In this document: positions 10,740 to 22,569 of the stretch, piece after piece
Layout: each line of letters begins with the position of its first letter
How positions within the stretch are numbered: position 1 is the first letter of the stretch
NCBI GenBank assembly: GCA_012845835.1
Contig: JABAKD010000027.1
Location: 914,001-978,000, forward strand
From: Undaria pinnatifida
Taxonomy: Eukaryota > Sar > Phaeophyceae > Laminariales > Alariaceae
Reading direction: 5' to 3'
Length of the DNA stretch: 64,000 nucleotides
Translations under genes and position numbers: made by a program
Notes under the pieces: model-generated
Told to the model about the DNA's origin: nothing
What the model saw: the letters and a program-made list of their open reading frames with translations, nothing else
The model's database searches: none

Positions 10740-11635
10740 AAAGGAGAACACAATTGTGAAAAAGAGGGGCAAAAGAGTGGGACAGGACGGAGCGAGAAAA
10801 ATGGGAAACAAGGCACAACAGACAGACAGCAACTAGCAGCAAAGCAGATAACCATCCATCCAACGTCGGGGGGCAACAGCCATATGATATGGTATGGGGT
10901 GCGAATGACCCTACCGCAGAAATAGGAATAGGAGTAGGAGAAGGAGAAGTGCGGCCTGGTCTGTCGCCTGCGCACCGTTTCAGCAAAGAAGGCCGGCAAG
11001 TGGTACCGGGGGATCTTCGAAACAGCCGATAGGTTCATGGCCAGGTGGCACGTGGAGGAGAAAAAGAAGGGGTCGGGGTAACGCGCAGCCTTGATGCGTG
11101 ACGCAAGAAGCCAAAGCGGGGGTGGCGGGAGTAGGGAAACCGCTGTTGAAAAAGCAAGGACACGGCAAACATGGTAGCAAGGCACAAGGCCGACTAGTAG
11201 CTAGAACCTGTCTACGTGACCTCAAGCTACTGCAACTAGCCCGTGTTGTGTTGTTGTTTTTGTTTTTGTCATCTGGATCTCCTTCTCCGTCCCCCTGGTG
11301 TCAGCCGATATTTCAGTACCACCGCCGGTATGCGGGTTCTCGCTGAACCGCCGTTGCTGTTTTCCATTTGATCCCTGTTTTCTCTTTCTCGGTGTGCTTG
11401 TTTATTTATGTTCCCTTTTACTTACTTTTGCCGTTTCTGTTTTCTTTTTGGTACCCTTGGGGACTTTCGAGGCGATCATGTCGGTATGGACACCGCCGTC
11501 GAAGATACGCTAAGTAGAGGATAGACCAGGCAGCAATTCTTCTAACCCCTTCAGTTTTAATAGTGGTAGTTTCATTGGGAGCCTTACTTAGCGTGCTGCC
11601 CCGACCACTGCGACGCCGGCTGGGTGGTGTGTGTG
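10740..11635. other. No gene seen
   Basis: Pyrimidine-rich on minus, with several open frames rich in Ser, Pro, Leu and Phe but no conserved segment and no convincing exon borders. Confidence 0.4.
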
Positions 11636-12175
11636 TGTGTTTTCACGTTAAGCCGATATTTTTACCCATCTACATGCAGCGCAAACCAGTGTGCGTGGTG
11701 ATGCCTCATAGAGAGAAATGCTGGTCGCCCCTGTGGCGTATCAGGTTATCCTCGAGCCTAGTATAGGTCAGTTTCGTGAGTTCGAGCCCCTCCGAGTGCA
11801 TACTCGTATAAATTCGTTGAGCCTTTTTCTTGTGCAGAAATTTGCTTGCGGAAAGCGCGAGAGCGCGAGTTAGCAACACTCGATAAAAAATCGACGAGCA
11901 GTGGGATTGATGAACCCTGTGCGCGATAAAAATTGAAGGCAAGTACTGGGGGGGAGAAGAGACGGCACCTGTGACCGCGGCTTGTCCAGAAGCTGGAATG
12001 TAAAAGTGTGAGAAAAAAAAAAAAGAGACCAGCTCTGTGGTCACAAGCTAAGAGACAAAGGTACACATTGTAAATATAGCAAGATGACTTGGCCATGCAA
12101 TGGCAGCCTCAATGAGAACGCGGACAGAAAACAAAATGTGCAAGCCAGCACACCAGACTATTTGCAGTAAAGTGT
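11636..12175 (+). repeat. Dispersed repeat B split by a SINE
   Basis: Left part (11636-11722) has TTTTTACCCATCTACATGCA and CATAGAGAGA. Right part (12025-12175) has ACATTGTAAATATAGCAAG and GGCCATGCAATGGC. The SINE lies between them, at the same place as in the copy near 57.6-58.1 kb. Confidence 0.6.
11723..12024 (+). mobile_element. tRNA-derived SINE, copy 1
   Basis: The 302-bp unit begins GGTCGCCCC and carries a pol III A-box-like GTGGCGTATCAGG and, about 45 bp on, a B-box-like GAGTTCGAGCCCC. It then has a body with ACTCGATAAAAAATCGACGA and CACCTGTGACC, and ends in a run of A. Two more copies (31781-32081 and 57688-57988) match over the full length. Here it is nested in repeat B. No protein is encoded; it would need a LINE for movement. 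Confidence 0.8.
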
Positions 12176-13200
12176 AAAGTGGCGTCTCCTTTGTTGCTGG
12201 GGGTTTGTTTGCTTAATTATTTGCCTGTTCGTTTTTGTACCAGGTATGCGGTACGGGGGCGATGATGACGGTGTTGCCACCACTGCTGCTGTCGTCGGAA
12301 ACAGTAGTGTGTATTAACAGTGTGCGGGTGATGAACCATGCGGCAATGCCCCTACCTACTCCTAAAGCAGGGTGACTCTACAGGCAATATGATTGTTGAT
12401 CCCAATGTTGGTGGGGTGGCGTTATCTGATGTGTTGCTAGTTGCTGGCTAGTTGCTGTGCTTTGCTTTTTCATTTTTGCCGTGCTGTCCTGTCTTCCTCT
12501 TTGTTTCCAGTTTTTTTTTGCTTTTTTGCTTTTTTGCTTTTTTGCTTTTTTTTCTTTCTTGTTAATATTTTATTGTTTTTGCTTTTTATGTTGCAATGAT
12601 CATACTGTCCTCTGTCGACGCCCTCGTCCTTGGGTTCCCCCCCCCCCCCCCCCCCCCCCAAATTCCCGAAAAAGTGGTACAAACATTGTGTTATCCCCGG
12701 GGACTGAACTTTTTATTTGAGGAAGCCCCCCCTATCTCTTTGGTGTACCCGGGCACACCTTTACTATCAATGTAAATCGCCCTCCCCCGGGGGAGAGCAC
12801 GAAAAATGTCACCGCAGGGGGAAAACATCAGTATAGTTGCGGCATTCCATGCCGCCCTGCTGCGACTTGTATGCAATGAATATTGCGTGTTGTCCGTGCT
12901 TTGCTTCTTACTAAGTATGCGCTTGTTCGTAGACCCTGTTGAGACCCGAGATCGCTGGTTATTGACAGCGAGGTGCGCGGCGGCGGGGAAGCGAGCTGCA
13001 CACGAGTCTGTGGCGGTTGTGTTGAGAGATCTTTTTTTGGAAGAAACCTCCGGGACTTTTTCTCCCCGGGAGCTTCTTTTACCGACGACCTTCCCCCTAC
13101 CTCTTTGTTCTCCCCGGGGACAACGTTTCATTGAAAAACCAACGCTCGCCCCAGGGCGAGTTTGCAGAGGATATTACGGTAGTCTAGCCAGGTAGAGTAG
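12176..13200. other. No gene seen; homopolymer-rich
   Basis: Contains T-rich tracts (12505-12550), a run of about 20 C (12639-12659) and two similar CCCCGGGGA(C) blocks near 12697 and 13115. The plus-strand frame 12806-13195 is open, but nothing in it is recognisable. Confidence 0.4.
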
Positions 13201-13201
13201 T

Positions 13202-13372
13202 TGGTCCCTGTATGGGGCCGGTATATGCCAGCCGGAAGTACCGGTACTACTATAACGGAAACCGGCACTGCTCCGCGTAGTGCTATTTACGCGGAATCCC
13301 ATCTATGCCAAGCGATTTTACAGGCACTATGACGGCAACCGGCACTAACCAACCGGCATTACAGAGGGACCA
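13202..13372. mobile_element. MITE-like hairpin element F, copy 1
   Basis: Ends are inverted: left TGGTCCCTGTATGGGGCCGG, right ACCGGCATTACAGAGGGACC. The interior shares GCCAAGCGATTT, ACAGGCACTAT and AACCGGCACTA with the inverted copy at 53149-53325. Length is about 171 bp with no coding capacity. Superfamily unknown. Confidence 0.6.
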
Positions 13373-13744
13373 TTACTATACTTGGTACCCGTCTCTCTCC
13401 TCACACCTATGTATTGCGTCCCCGGATGGACGCTGGCAGCGATCGGGACGTGCCGTTGGTGGATCGCGGCGACCAATGGCGGCAGGCAATGGGGTCAGTC
13501 ATTTGAGCTTGGGCCTCAACGATACGATGGCAGTGAACGCGTTGCGCCTCGCGCGGGTGCATAAGCATTAATGCGTCGCCCCCCCCCCCCCCCAACACAC
13601 ACACTCACACACACCACCCGTGCTGCCGCACCCAATCCAACCCAACCCAACCCAACCAAACTGCGTTGTTGTCGTCAGGTGTTGGTGTGATCTACATAAG
13701 GAAGATAAAAATATAAAGGTGGCTGTCATTAAAGATTGGGGGGG

Positions 13745-14035
13745 GTTAATTGTGCTCATATCATGAAATTATTACATAAAAATATCATTAAAATAACTTT
13801 AGTCGTTTCTTTTCCTCGTATTACCTCGTATTACTGTTCCGTTGGGAGTATGGATGCTTCGCACCCATGGCAAGTGGGTTTTCAAGATCCTGCAACTCCA
13901 ATAATGGAAGGTATTATTTTTTTCAATGGTTTATTAATGGCTTTTATGCTATTTATTGCTTGTCTTGTACCTGGTAGGTTGATTACTGTATTGATATTTA
14001 GCGTTATTTAATGAAGATGCATGCGTCCCATATAT
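13745..14035 (+). pseudogene. cox2: Nuclear copy of mitochondrial cox2 5' end (NUMT)
   Basis: An abruptly AT-rich island with a frame from the ATG at 13763 that starts MKLLHKNIIKITLVVS and continues to WQVGFQDPATPIMEGIIFF and MAFMLFIACLV: the leader, the conserved segment before the first membrane helix, and that helix of cytochrome c oxidase subunit II. After that Val (near 13966) the similarity stops and a stop codon follows at 14009-14011. The Cu-binding domain is absent, so it is a fragment and not a transferred functional gene. A small local duplication (CTCGTATTAC repeated) lies upstream of the match. Base composition unlike the neighbours supports an organelle origin. Confidence 0.8.
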
Positions 14036-14738
14036 ATTGGAAATTACAAGTATGTCATATGATATGATATGTAATGATGTTCCATATCTATAGACGCGGA
14101 CACAGCCTTTTGGACTCACGTGCACGTGCTAAACTACACCGATTTCTTAGGTTTTCCAACCTGCTCAACCACAACAACGTTTTACGGGATATAGGGTTAA
14201 CAACGAACAGGGCAGTACAGTCAGACTACTCTGCGGCCAAGCCGCCGCATGCAGGCATCGTTGTTTGCGGCACACGCTCACCACCGCGCCAGCCTGTGGA
14301 GGCGTTGTGGCAATGTAGTTTGCCTGTTCGGTTCTGGTGAAGTATATATATATCTATAGGCGAAGGTTTTATATTATCTCCGAGATTTTCTTGTTGTGTC
14401 GTTGCCACGTAGGATGTTGTTGTACTCGGGCACGTGCGCCCGAAGGGGCATTCGCCGGCGACGCAAACCTCCTCACGTCCAACGGATGCACTTTGGCCGC
14501 ACTACTATGTTGCTGGTATGTTACTAGTTTGTTACTATTAATAGTATGTTACTAGCATGTTTCGACTGCTATGCCCGCTAAAGCTGGACAAGCATATTTC
14601 CCGGGACATTTTCAGTCTCCAGGCGGGGAAATATGCATCCTTAGTCGTTACCGTTTTGTTCGGCGTCCGCGCACGACCCTCGGGTACCAGTCGGTCTCTT
14701 GACTTTTGAGGGCGCCTTACCGTTTCGTAGGTCGAGGG
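14036..14738. other. No gene seen
   Basis: Unremarkable sequence. A short TATATATATC run near 14345 is the only simple tract. Confidence 0.4.
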
Positions 14739-14790
14739 TCACTAGTAGTCACTAGTAGTCACTAGTAGTCACTAGTAGTCACTAGTAGTG
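14739..14790. repeat. 10-bp tandem array (TCACTAGTAG)n
   Basis: Five exact units. Confidence 0.95.
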
Positions 14791-15013
14791 CTGTGTGTTC
14801 TTCACATTAAAGTGGTATTTTCCACCCATCTATGTACTGCTGATACGAACACAAGTATTGTGACCAAAGGTCGCCAGAGTACCAATACCAGTCATTGGTA
14901 CTCACGCAATGACTCCCCACTGCCAGTCATGTTGAATGATACAAGACACTAGTGGCTGGAGTAGACAAAGCTGAACATGACTGAGTACCTGCCGATACCT
15001 CGAGTACTTTTAA

Positions 15014-15092
15014 CCCCTTTAGAGCCCCCGACCCTCCCTATACTAATCCAAGTAATTTTGTCCCCAAAAACGGGTTTCCAGTTGTAAAGGGG
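15014..15092. mobile_element. TTAA-flanked MITE D, copy 1
   Basis: A 79-bp element with 8-bp perfect inverted ends (CCCCTTTA and TAAAGGGG), directly flanked by TTAA on both sides (15010-15013, 15093-15096). It interrupts a local repeat containing GACTGAGTACCTGCC. The uninterrupted relative at 15170-15195 reads GAGTACTTGAAGCTGAAAAT, so removing the element plus one TTAA restores the unit. TTAA target choice is the mark of piggyBac-type transposition. Confidence 0.75.
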
Positions 15093-15496
15093 TTAAGGTG
15101 AAAATGACTGGGTACCTGCCAGCACCTCGTAAATCTGAAAAGTAATGAGTACCTGCCAGTATCCGGAGTACTTGAAGCTGAAAATGACTGAGTACCTGCT
15201 ACTATTCTCTTCTCCCTCCCCACTGACTCAATCGAAGAACGCCGGCGGGTGGAAGGGGGAAAAAACACGTTTGGCATGGCAGTCTGGAGGCCCTTTTGCT
15301 TCATGTTCTGCTCGTGTGCGCAACCCAGTCTTACTACGTATGTTGGGGTGATGTTTTTTCGGTACTGCTGGTAGTAATGGTAGTAGTGATAGTAGTAACA
15401 ATCGGTATCGATGGTCACACGTCATATAAGCGACACGTACGTATGATGTGATATCACCCACTATATAGATGCCTCAATGCGGATTACATGTCATAA

Positions 15497-15578
15497 TCCC
15501 TTTAGAGCCCCAACAATCCCTCCCTACACTAACTTGAAGTAATTTTGTAAAAAAAAAGCTTTTCCAGTAGTGAAGGCG
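15497..15578. mobile_element. TTAA-flanked MITE D, copy 2
   Basis: Begins TCCCTTTAGAGCCCC after ATAA and ends before TTAA at 15579-15582. Shares AAGTAATTTTGT and the inner block CCCTCCCTA with copy 1. The left target site and left end have each lost a base match. Confidence 0.65.
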
Positions 15579-15599
15579 TTAAGGACGATCAGTTCCATC

Positions 15600-17560
15600 A
15601 TTTCCAAACTGAACCGTCAGGTTACTTGACTACACGTCGGCAGCTATCATAGTCTACAGTGTTATACCCTGTTCGTTATACTTTCCGTGCGCAGAACGAT
15701 TACAGGCTTAAAGTCCTATTAATAGTCGTATTGCCCGTTGTACCAATGCCCCTATCACGCGCGATCGGCAGAAAAATCTTGCGCAGGTTGCAAAGATAGA
15801 CAAGTATTTTCGACTTAAGCGACTTCATCTGATGTTCAAGCGTCTATAGTACATATTACAATTCATTTGGAGCCCATTGTATTGTTGACACAGACAAGAG
15901 AACACAGACAAGAGAAGTGCAGTCTTGTCACCGTCGAGCCCAGCAAAGGCCTTGCACCGTGGATCGGGCATTCAACCTGTCCTCGCCCTATTCAGCAGCC
16001 CGCGTTACTTGATGTGGCATATTCTGCAATCGTCATGTTGGTTGGTCATACGAAGTATTTATTGTGTGCCCTTTCAAGCCCCAGGCGTGTTGTAGGTTAG
16101 ACTAACAGTTTGTTTCGAAGTGCGATACCTGGTGTAATATTATACCCTGGTACTGGTATGATTTTGTGTTTTCCAGTGGATGGAGAGTTTTAGCTCGGTC
16201 CCACGCCACGCGGCGTGCATGTCGTAGAACTGATTGGATTTGTAGTTCGGAACGTGATTTGACTCGCTGCCCGCTTTGCTTCGTGTGCTCCATGCTGTTA
16301 CCGTCAATTTGCTTGGACTGACTGTTTTTCCCTGTAGAGTGCCAAAAGGCTTACGACTGCTGTAGAATGGTGTATTATTCTATTATTTCTCTTAGAAAAT
16401 CTACACGAAATTGCTGTGCTTTGAAACTGCTACACTCAGCTGCTGCACTAATCTGCTGCGCTACACGTACCGCTGCACCAAAACGGTTGTAATAAACTAA
16501 CCGGCTGCACTACAGTACGAGTACATTGGCATTTTTAACGGCTGCACCAAAAGTGTCTACTGTACTAAGCTGCTCTAACTCGGGACCAAGCTACTTCACT
16601 AAATGTATTTGCTGAAAGGCCACTGTTTATGGTACCCCGATCTAGATCGTAGATCTTCCTGAGATTCGTTTCGCCACCTAAAAGACCGAGATGTTCATTG
16701 GAGATTTTCAAACAGTGTATATGGTAAAATCGAATCTCGGTACAGATTCTACCAAAAATGTTCAATGTGTTCGAAGGCATTGTTAAGGGGGATGGTTGTA
16801 CGAATTCGAATATGCGAAAACACACAAGCGCGCCGCAGCGCCACAACAACTACAGACCGTGGCGATCGAACCGCGCGAGGGCCAAGCGGCAGCTGCTCGG
16901 CAGTGGCCCAGGAGGATATCGCATATTTGCGAATTTACTGCTGTTGCGTGTGTGTTCGTGTGCGCGGGTTGCAAAATGCGGCCGAATTTGGCACCATCTC
17001 GAAACAATGTCTGGAGAAAAACTACGTACCTTGTCCCCATTTGGTGGATTTTCCGAACTTGGAACTTGTCATAACCAACATTCGTCTCCACACGCAGTGT
17101 ACACAGATCTTGGTTTGGGTGGATCTTGCTGAGAGATCAAGATCTGTGACCCAGATCGGGGTACTATAAACAGTAGTCTAACGCGTTGTCTTGCTGTTCT
17201 TATGTTAGTATGTTCGTATGTTCCTATGTTTCTATGTTCCCATGTTATTTTGTTACTATGTTCTTATATGCACGTGTGTTCTTATGTTATGTTATCATGT
17301 CATGATGCCAGATGACGGCACGGGAGTTGTTGAAGTCCGATTACCAATGCAGCTTTGGGAGTCGATTCGCCTTCATGACCAGGTGAATCAAACCGTGGAA
17401 GTAACAACGTATAGTGTATAGGCCGGCACAGTAACATGATTAGCACAACTTAACGGAGCAGTCCCATTGGTGAACAAATTGCAGGGTTTTTCGCGGTTCC
17501 GAAACGTGCCGTCGTTCTCGCCATGTATAATACCTGGTATAATCGTACACTCTCACTGTT
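15600..17560. other. No gene seen
   Basis: About 2 kb without recognised family or repeat. Frames at 16565-17169 on both strands are open for 90-130 codons, but overlap each other and contain no conserved segment. Confidence 0.4.
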
Positions 17561-17571
17561 CGTTTCGTCTC

Positions 17572-17799
17572 GTTTCGGTTCGGTTCGGTTCGGTTCGGTT
17601 CGATTCGGTTCGGTTCGGTTCGGTTCGGTTCGGTTCGGTTCGGTTCGGTTCGGTTCGGTTCGGTTCGGCTCGGTTCGGTTCGATTCGGTTCGGTTCGGTT
17701 CGGTTCGGCTCGGTTCGGTTCGGTTCGGTTCGGTTCGGTTCGGTTCGGTTCGGTTCGGTTCGGTTCGGTTCGGTTCGGTTCGGTTCGGTTCGGTTCGGA
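17572..17799. repeat. Pentanucleotide microsatellite (GGTTC)n
   Basis: About 45 units with a few GATTC and GGCTC variants. All three frames on both strands stay open through it, giving false ORFs. Not a known telomere repeat. Confidence 0.97.
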
Positions 17800-17949
17800 A
17801 CCATGGTCCCAAGTCCGTACGGATCAGATCGGTTCGGGGTCCTTTTAGATGCCGGTTTTCTCCGGTTGACTCTTGGTGAACCGCACGGAAAACCACGGTT
17901 CCCGCAGTGGACCATGCATGAGAACAAGATCATGAGAACAAGATTGGAA

Positions 17950-18340
17950 CCGTACTACTAATATACTATTAATACTATTGATAACGCTAATATTATTAGT
18001 ACTATCTACTAATACTACTGCTACTATCAATATTACTGCAACTACATAGTGCTGCTGCCACTACTATTAATACCACACTACTCTACTGCCATTACTATGA
18101 AGACCCCAACAACTGCTGCTAATGCTATGAATACTACTAAGTGAGAATATTAGTGCTGTTAACATTGTTAATATTATTATTGAAGTATGACCACTGTTGC
18201 CACTACCACTACCACCAATCGTCTTCAACTACAGTAGTATGTACTACACTAGTTTATACTACTGATACTATGTACCCAGTATACTGCTATGAAATCTGCT
18301 AATAATATTATTATCACTACAACCACTACGATTGCCCCTC
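17950..18340. other. AT-rich, TACTA-rich spacer
   Basis: Degenerate TACTAATACTA and TACTGCTACTA runs, no gene. Confidence 0.6.
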
Positions 18341-18350
18341 CTCTCCCCCT

Positions 18351-18427
18351 CCCCTCCTCCTCCTCCTCCTCCTCCTCCTCCTCCTCCTCCTCCTCCTCCT
18401 CCTCCTCCTCCTCCTCCTTCTCCTCCT
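18351..18427. repeat. Microsatellite (TCC)n
   Basis: About 25 TCC units with minor breaks; gives poly-Glu and poly-Arg false ORFs on minus. Sequence from 18428 to 19446 shows no supported gene. Confidence 0.95.
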
Positions 18428-19446
18428 CGTACCTGACATGACACGCATCCCGTGTGTTGGTTGTGCGCCTCGATGCATGCACACGCTCGGACAGGTAGAC
18501 ATCGTCGGCACGCCGGAGGGGGGGGGGGGAGAGAGCGGGCCTTCGCGTTCCTCCGGCGGCAAGAGTAGGAGGAGGCGTGTGCGCGGCATCGGCTGCTGCG
18601 TAGAAACAGATCCGAACGCAGCGACTTTGAGGGCGCTGGAGTGCATCAATCTGTGAGTTGCGTTCCGAGACAAGGCCGCGGTTTATGACTTTGGCGGCGA
18701 TCGGTTGCTTACGATGCGCTTTCGAAGTACCATACCTACTGTTGCTACATCGTAACTCCAATGTCTGCAACTACGGCCGTGCATCACCTCTGCTGCTGCT
18801 GCTGCTGTTAGTTACCGACGATCGATTTTATTCCCGCTTTGTCAAGGTGCAAGAATCCCGGCGCTTTTGAACGTTTTAAAACTCAACGCCGCGCATCCCC
18901 CCCCTATCCCTTCCCCTCCCCACCCGCGTTTTTGTACCTCCCCTCAAAAAAGGTACAAAACTTGTTACTTTTCTCGAGCCTGGTCGCCTTTCGCTTCCAC
19001 CGTTCCGTTACCCCCTTTAAGACCGGATCCCTATGGACAGGCGGCCTTCCAACATAGAGGAAGCCCTGTTCGTAACGGCGGCGCCGCAGCAGAGAGGGAG
19101 AGTGGCACGCCACATCTGCACGCTGGTAGCGGTCGCGTTGATGGTTGTAGCTCTAGCGGGGTGGGGGGGCGAAAAGGGGAGAAGGGCGGAAGCGAGAAAG
19201 GCGGAGTGATTGACGGCGCAACTTTGGAAGGTGAACTGCTGTAAAGGATTGTCAAACTCTTACTTTAAGGGTTTTTGCGTTCAACTGTGCTTTGGCCTCG
19301 ACACCAACGCAAATACCAGAACAGCCCTACATCAACGCCGTAAACCGACAGCATATTATGTTTTTGAATGCCAACACGTATGATATACCAGATTATAGGA
19401 TTACCAACACCGTATTGTATAGGAACTAGTCGTACCCCCGAAGCGT

Positions 19447-19885
19447 GCAAGAGTCGGCCGGTACTGCGGAGAAAAACAATTTGCCGCTGTACCAAAAATA
19501 AACAAATACTGACCACCTCCCGCAGGCACGAAACACTCACCAACGTACCACACGACACACCCACCGACCAAGCCTTCCACTCACCAACCAAACCATCCGC
19601 CATGTGCTACAGCAGTACGTACAGCAAGTAGATGCGTTGGTTCGTAGGCCGGTATAGCGGAGAAAAACAAAATACTACAGTAATAATACTGTGCAACCAA
19701 ATGAACAAGACCACATCCCGCAGCGGTCACGAAATCACCCACCCACGTACGAAACGACCCACCCGCCCACCCACCCACCCACCCGACCACCCGCCCACCG
19801 ACCAAGTCGTCTAGCCAATACCCCACCCAACATGTGCTACAGAGGTACCGCAGTACGTACAGCAGCAAACAGATGCGTTGGTCCG
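19447..19885 (-). repeat. Tandem repeat family E, two inverted units
   Basis: Two units of about 220 bp, each ending ATGTGCTACAG followed by CAGTACGTACAGCA and GATGCGTTGGT. Inverse-complement of the family at 5705-6330. Between them is a CCCACCCACC run. Confidence 0.6.
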
Positions 19886-21535
19886 GATTCCTGCTGCGAT
19901 TTCCTTGTTACTTTTCTCCGCCACGACGGGGAGAGGGCAAGCCGTCCCTGGGAGGGCGCCTTCCCCCGCCCCCCGCTCGCCGAGTTCGGCGTCGGCGCCT
20001 TTTCCCTCGCCGGGGACACCGAGGGCTGACGTGTGAGGCGGCCGTGGCAAGGTCGTGGTGGCGCGGACGGTCCGGTGCCCCGCGATAGAACCGACGCCGA
20101 GCGGGGCATGCTGAAACCGGCATAGCCGTGAAGATCACCACTTCGCTGTTGCATTATGACAAGGATACCAACACCATGACACTAACACCATGCACCAACA
20201 CAGTTAGTATTTAAAATATGAAAAAAACCTGATGTCACACCAATTGGACGCTGATGTAGCACTGATGTAACAGTTATCGAGCACCCGTGAAAACACCAAG
20301 TCACCTCTCGATCGCGGATGAGGGTGTTGGAGCGGTATGCTGCAAGTGCTGTGAGTATGTGTGGGTGTGCCCGATGCAGCGGCGTCAACATCAGTCCCAC
20401 CCCACACCGCTCGCAGTACCCGCAGCAATATCCACAGTAGAAGCGAAACGCTGTCCTCGCCTCGCCTGTCATGCAGTTGCTGTAGTTCTTGATGTTGTCG
20501 CTCATGTGTTGCTGCTGTTGTTGATGCTGTCGCTCATGTGTTGCTGCTGTTGTTGTAATCGATTTTCTCGGCCAAAGCCCCCGCAAAAATGCACTGGTAT
20601 CTGGTAACATTTCGTAGTCACAATGCAGTCTATCGCATCATTCGGACAACGTCATTTAGAGCCCAATAGAAATGAGTAAAACGGCAACAAACAGACTGAA
20701 GAAAATCGCACGCTCGGTTTCGTTTTTGTAGAGCTGTGACGCTGTGATACGAGGTGTCGGCGTTGTTGACGTGGTTGGCCTTGTTGGCCTTGCTAATGGT
20801 GTTGGCCTTGCTACTACTGTTGGCCCTGCTTGTTGTTGGCCTTGTTGGCCTCGTTCACCTTGTTGGCCTTGTTTTTATTTTCCAGATCGACTGCTCGGTA
20901 TGGTGGAGAGCATGGGGGGTGCCACGGAGGAGCAGCTCGTCGAGAAGCTAGGGCGGGGAGTGACCCATGACCATGGCGGAGTTGCGGCAGCCTTAGCCGA
21001 GGCGAGTGTCGCTTTACCATACGCAGCAATAGAGTGGTACTGATCTGCAGCAGTTTGGAATCTGAGGCTGCTTTACATCCTGTTAAGGAGATCCGGTGCT
21101 ATGGGACAAAATGAAAACATATACCATACATTCAGGTAAATAAGGGAAGATTTAAGTCCCACGTACAATACCAGGTACCAGGTTTTCACATACTTGAGTA
21201 TACGTGCCCCCACCACTTGGGTGTAACCGAGATGTGATAATGGTCTTGTTGCGGACGATCCGAACATAAACGCTCAGTTAGTTGACTATGCGTGGACGGC
21301 TGACGTTACCGCTTTTTCGATATTGCAACAAAACATAGGGGGGGGGAACCCAGTTGTTCGTTGGTTTGCATCCTCCTTGAAAATTATTTTGTTTGGTGGA
21401 CACGTTATTGAGGCTCACAAGAGAGCAGTCGTGACATAACGTGATGGGAGAGCTTTATTGAAAGGTCGAGAATCTCCCCCTTTTTTGGTGCGTCGTTTCG
21501 TCGTATACAACGTATTTTCGTAGTACCTGGTATGA
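19886..21535. other. No gene seen; GC-rich block and TTGTTGGCC tract
   Basis: 19900-20110 is strongly GC-rich without a recognisable product. 20755-20870 is a loose tandem of TTGGCCTTG units. The rest is unassigned. Confidence 0.4.
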
Positions 21536-21559
21536 TTCAATACTATTAATATGAAGAGC

Positions 21560-21725
21560 TGGAGTTGATAAGACCTGAGGATGCTTTATTAGGTGGCTTT
21601 CCCTCAGATTTAGTGTGGAGTGGCGACCAGTTGTAGTTGATGAACCCGAGACTGCATTATTAGGTGGCTGGCTACAAGGCTTCCCTCAGATTTCGTCTGC
21701 CATGGCGAACCTATCTGGACAGCAA
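21560..21725. repeat. Local tandem duplication
   Basis: Two related segments share GTTGATAAGACC or GTTGATGAACCC, then TTATTAGGTGGCT and TTCCCTCAGATTT, about 85 bp apart. Confidence 0.65.
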
Positions 21726-21877
21726 TCGAGGGCATCAGGCGCACCAGGATCAACGCCATATGCGTGGATTTATCGTCGTCATGTGCGATAGCCCCTGTGC
21801 GGACGAACGAAAGACCATGCATGGAGGAGACGGTTGATTATGGCTTCCTGCTTCGTATAGCCTACCGGTATGTCTAA

Positions 21878-21949
21878 ACCCTTCCCTATACTAACTCCAA
21901 GTAATTTTGTCATCTTTTTGCCAAAAACGGGTTCCCAGCTGTAAAGGTG
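21878..21949. mobile_element. TTAA-flanked MITE D, copy 3
   Basis: Shares CCCTATACTAACTCCAAGTA, AATTTTGT and the right end GCTGTAAAGGTG with copy 1, flanked right by TTAA (21950-21953) and left by CTAA. An internal deletion near the left end shortens it to about 72 bp. Confidence 0.65.
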
Positions 21950-22076
21950 TTAAGGTTGGCGCTGCAATTGTGTTCTACTATTAATACCAGGTACAGTAGT
22001 ACTTTTTGACATTTTTTTTGTTTTCTGGATGACGAGGCTCCTTACTAGTATTATTAATCCAAAATCGTCCGAAGAA

Positions 22077-22237
22077 CAGTATTATTAACCCAAAATCGTC
22101 CGAATGAATGCCATTCTTGTTTTGCAATATTACAATTTTACAGCATTAATGTTTTGACAAAACATTAATGCTGTAAAATTGTAATATTGCAAAACAAGAA
22201 TGGCATTCATTCAAACAATTTTGGGTTAATAATACTG
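22077..22237. mobile_element. 161-bp near-perfect palindrome (foldback element)
   Basis: Two 80-bp arms around a single central A at 22157 (GTTTTG-A-CAAAAC). I compared the arms base by base and found three mismatches, all in the block AAAATCGTCCGAATG of the left arm against AAAATTGTTTGAATG of the right; all are C-to-T type. The outer 25 bp of the arm (TATTATTAA.CCAAAATCGTCC) is also present directly repeated just upstream (22050-22072). No coding. Likely a foldback transposon or a recent inverted duplication. Confidence 0.85.
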
Positions 22238-22569
22238 TTAAGGAGCCGCATGGGTCTATTGATCGAGTTGCGCTTTGGGTTTACTCAAAAATCAGTTTTG
22301 GGGTGGGGTTTAAGAGGTTTACCGCCGCAGACCTACTCTAACTTCGAGCAGTTTGTCCCAAAACGCGTGGGTACAGTTCTCAAAGGGTTAAGAGAGAGGA
22401 CCCGCCAATAGTGTTACGTTGCGTTTGTTGGTACTGACCGTCGTCGTGCTACCGTCTAACGCGTGTTTCTTGCTTCCCGCATCCGTGTGATTAAATATTA
22501 TGTTGTATTGTATGCGCGGCACCGGGTAACAGATGCAGCTCAACGGGGCTGTCTACCTGGCAGGAGACC

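Noticed and set aside
12806-13195. 129-aa ORF
   Set aside because: Ordinary-looking frame, but it has no recognised segment and no support from splice sites or repeats.
17572-17799. Telomeric or interstitial telomere repeat
   Set aside because: The GGTTC unit does not match TTTAGGG or TTAGGG types.
17450-17961. Long ORFs on both strands encoding EPNRTEPNRT or SVRFGSVRF repeats
   Set aside because: They come entirely from the GGTTC pentanucleotide tract, which is open in all frames.
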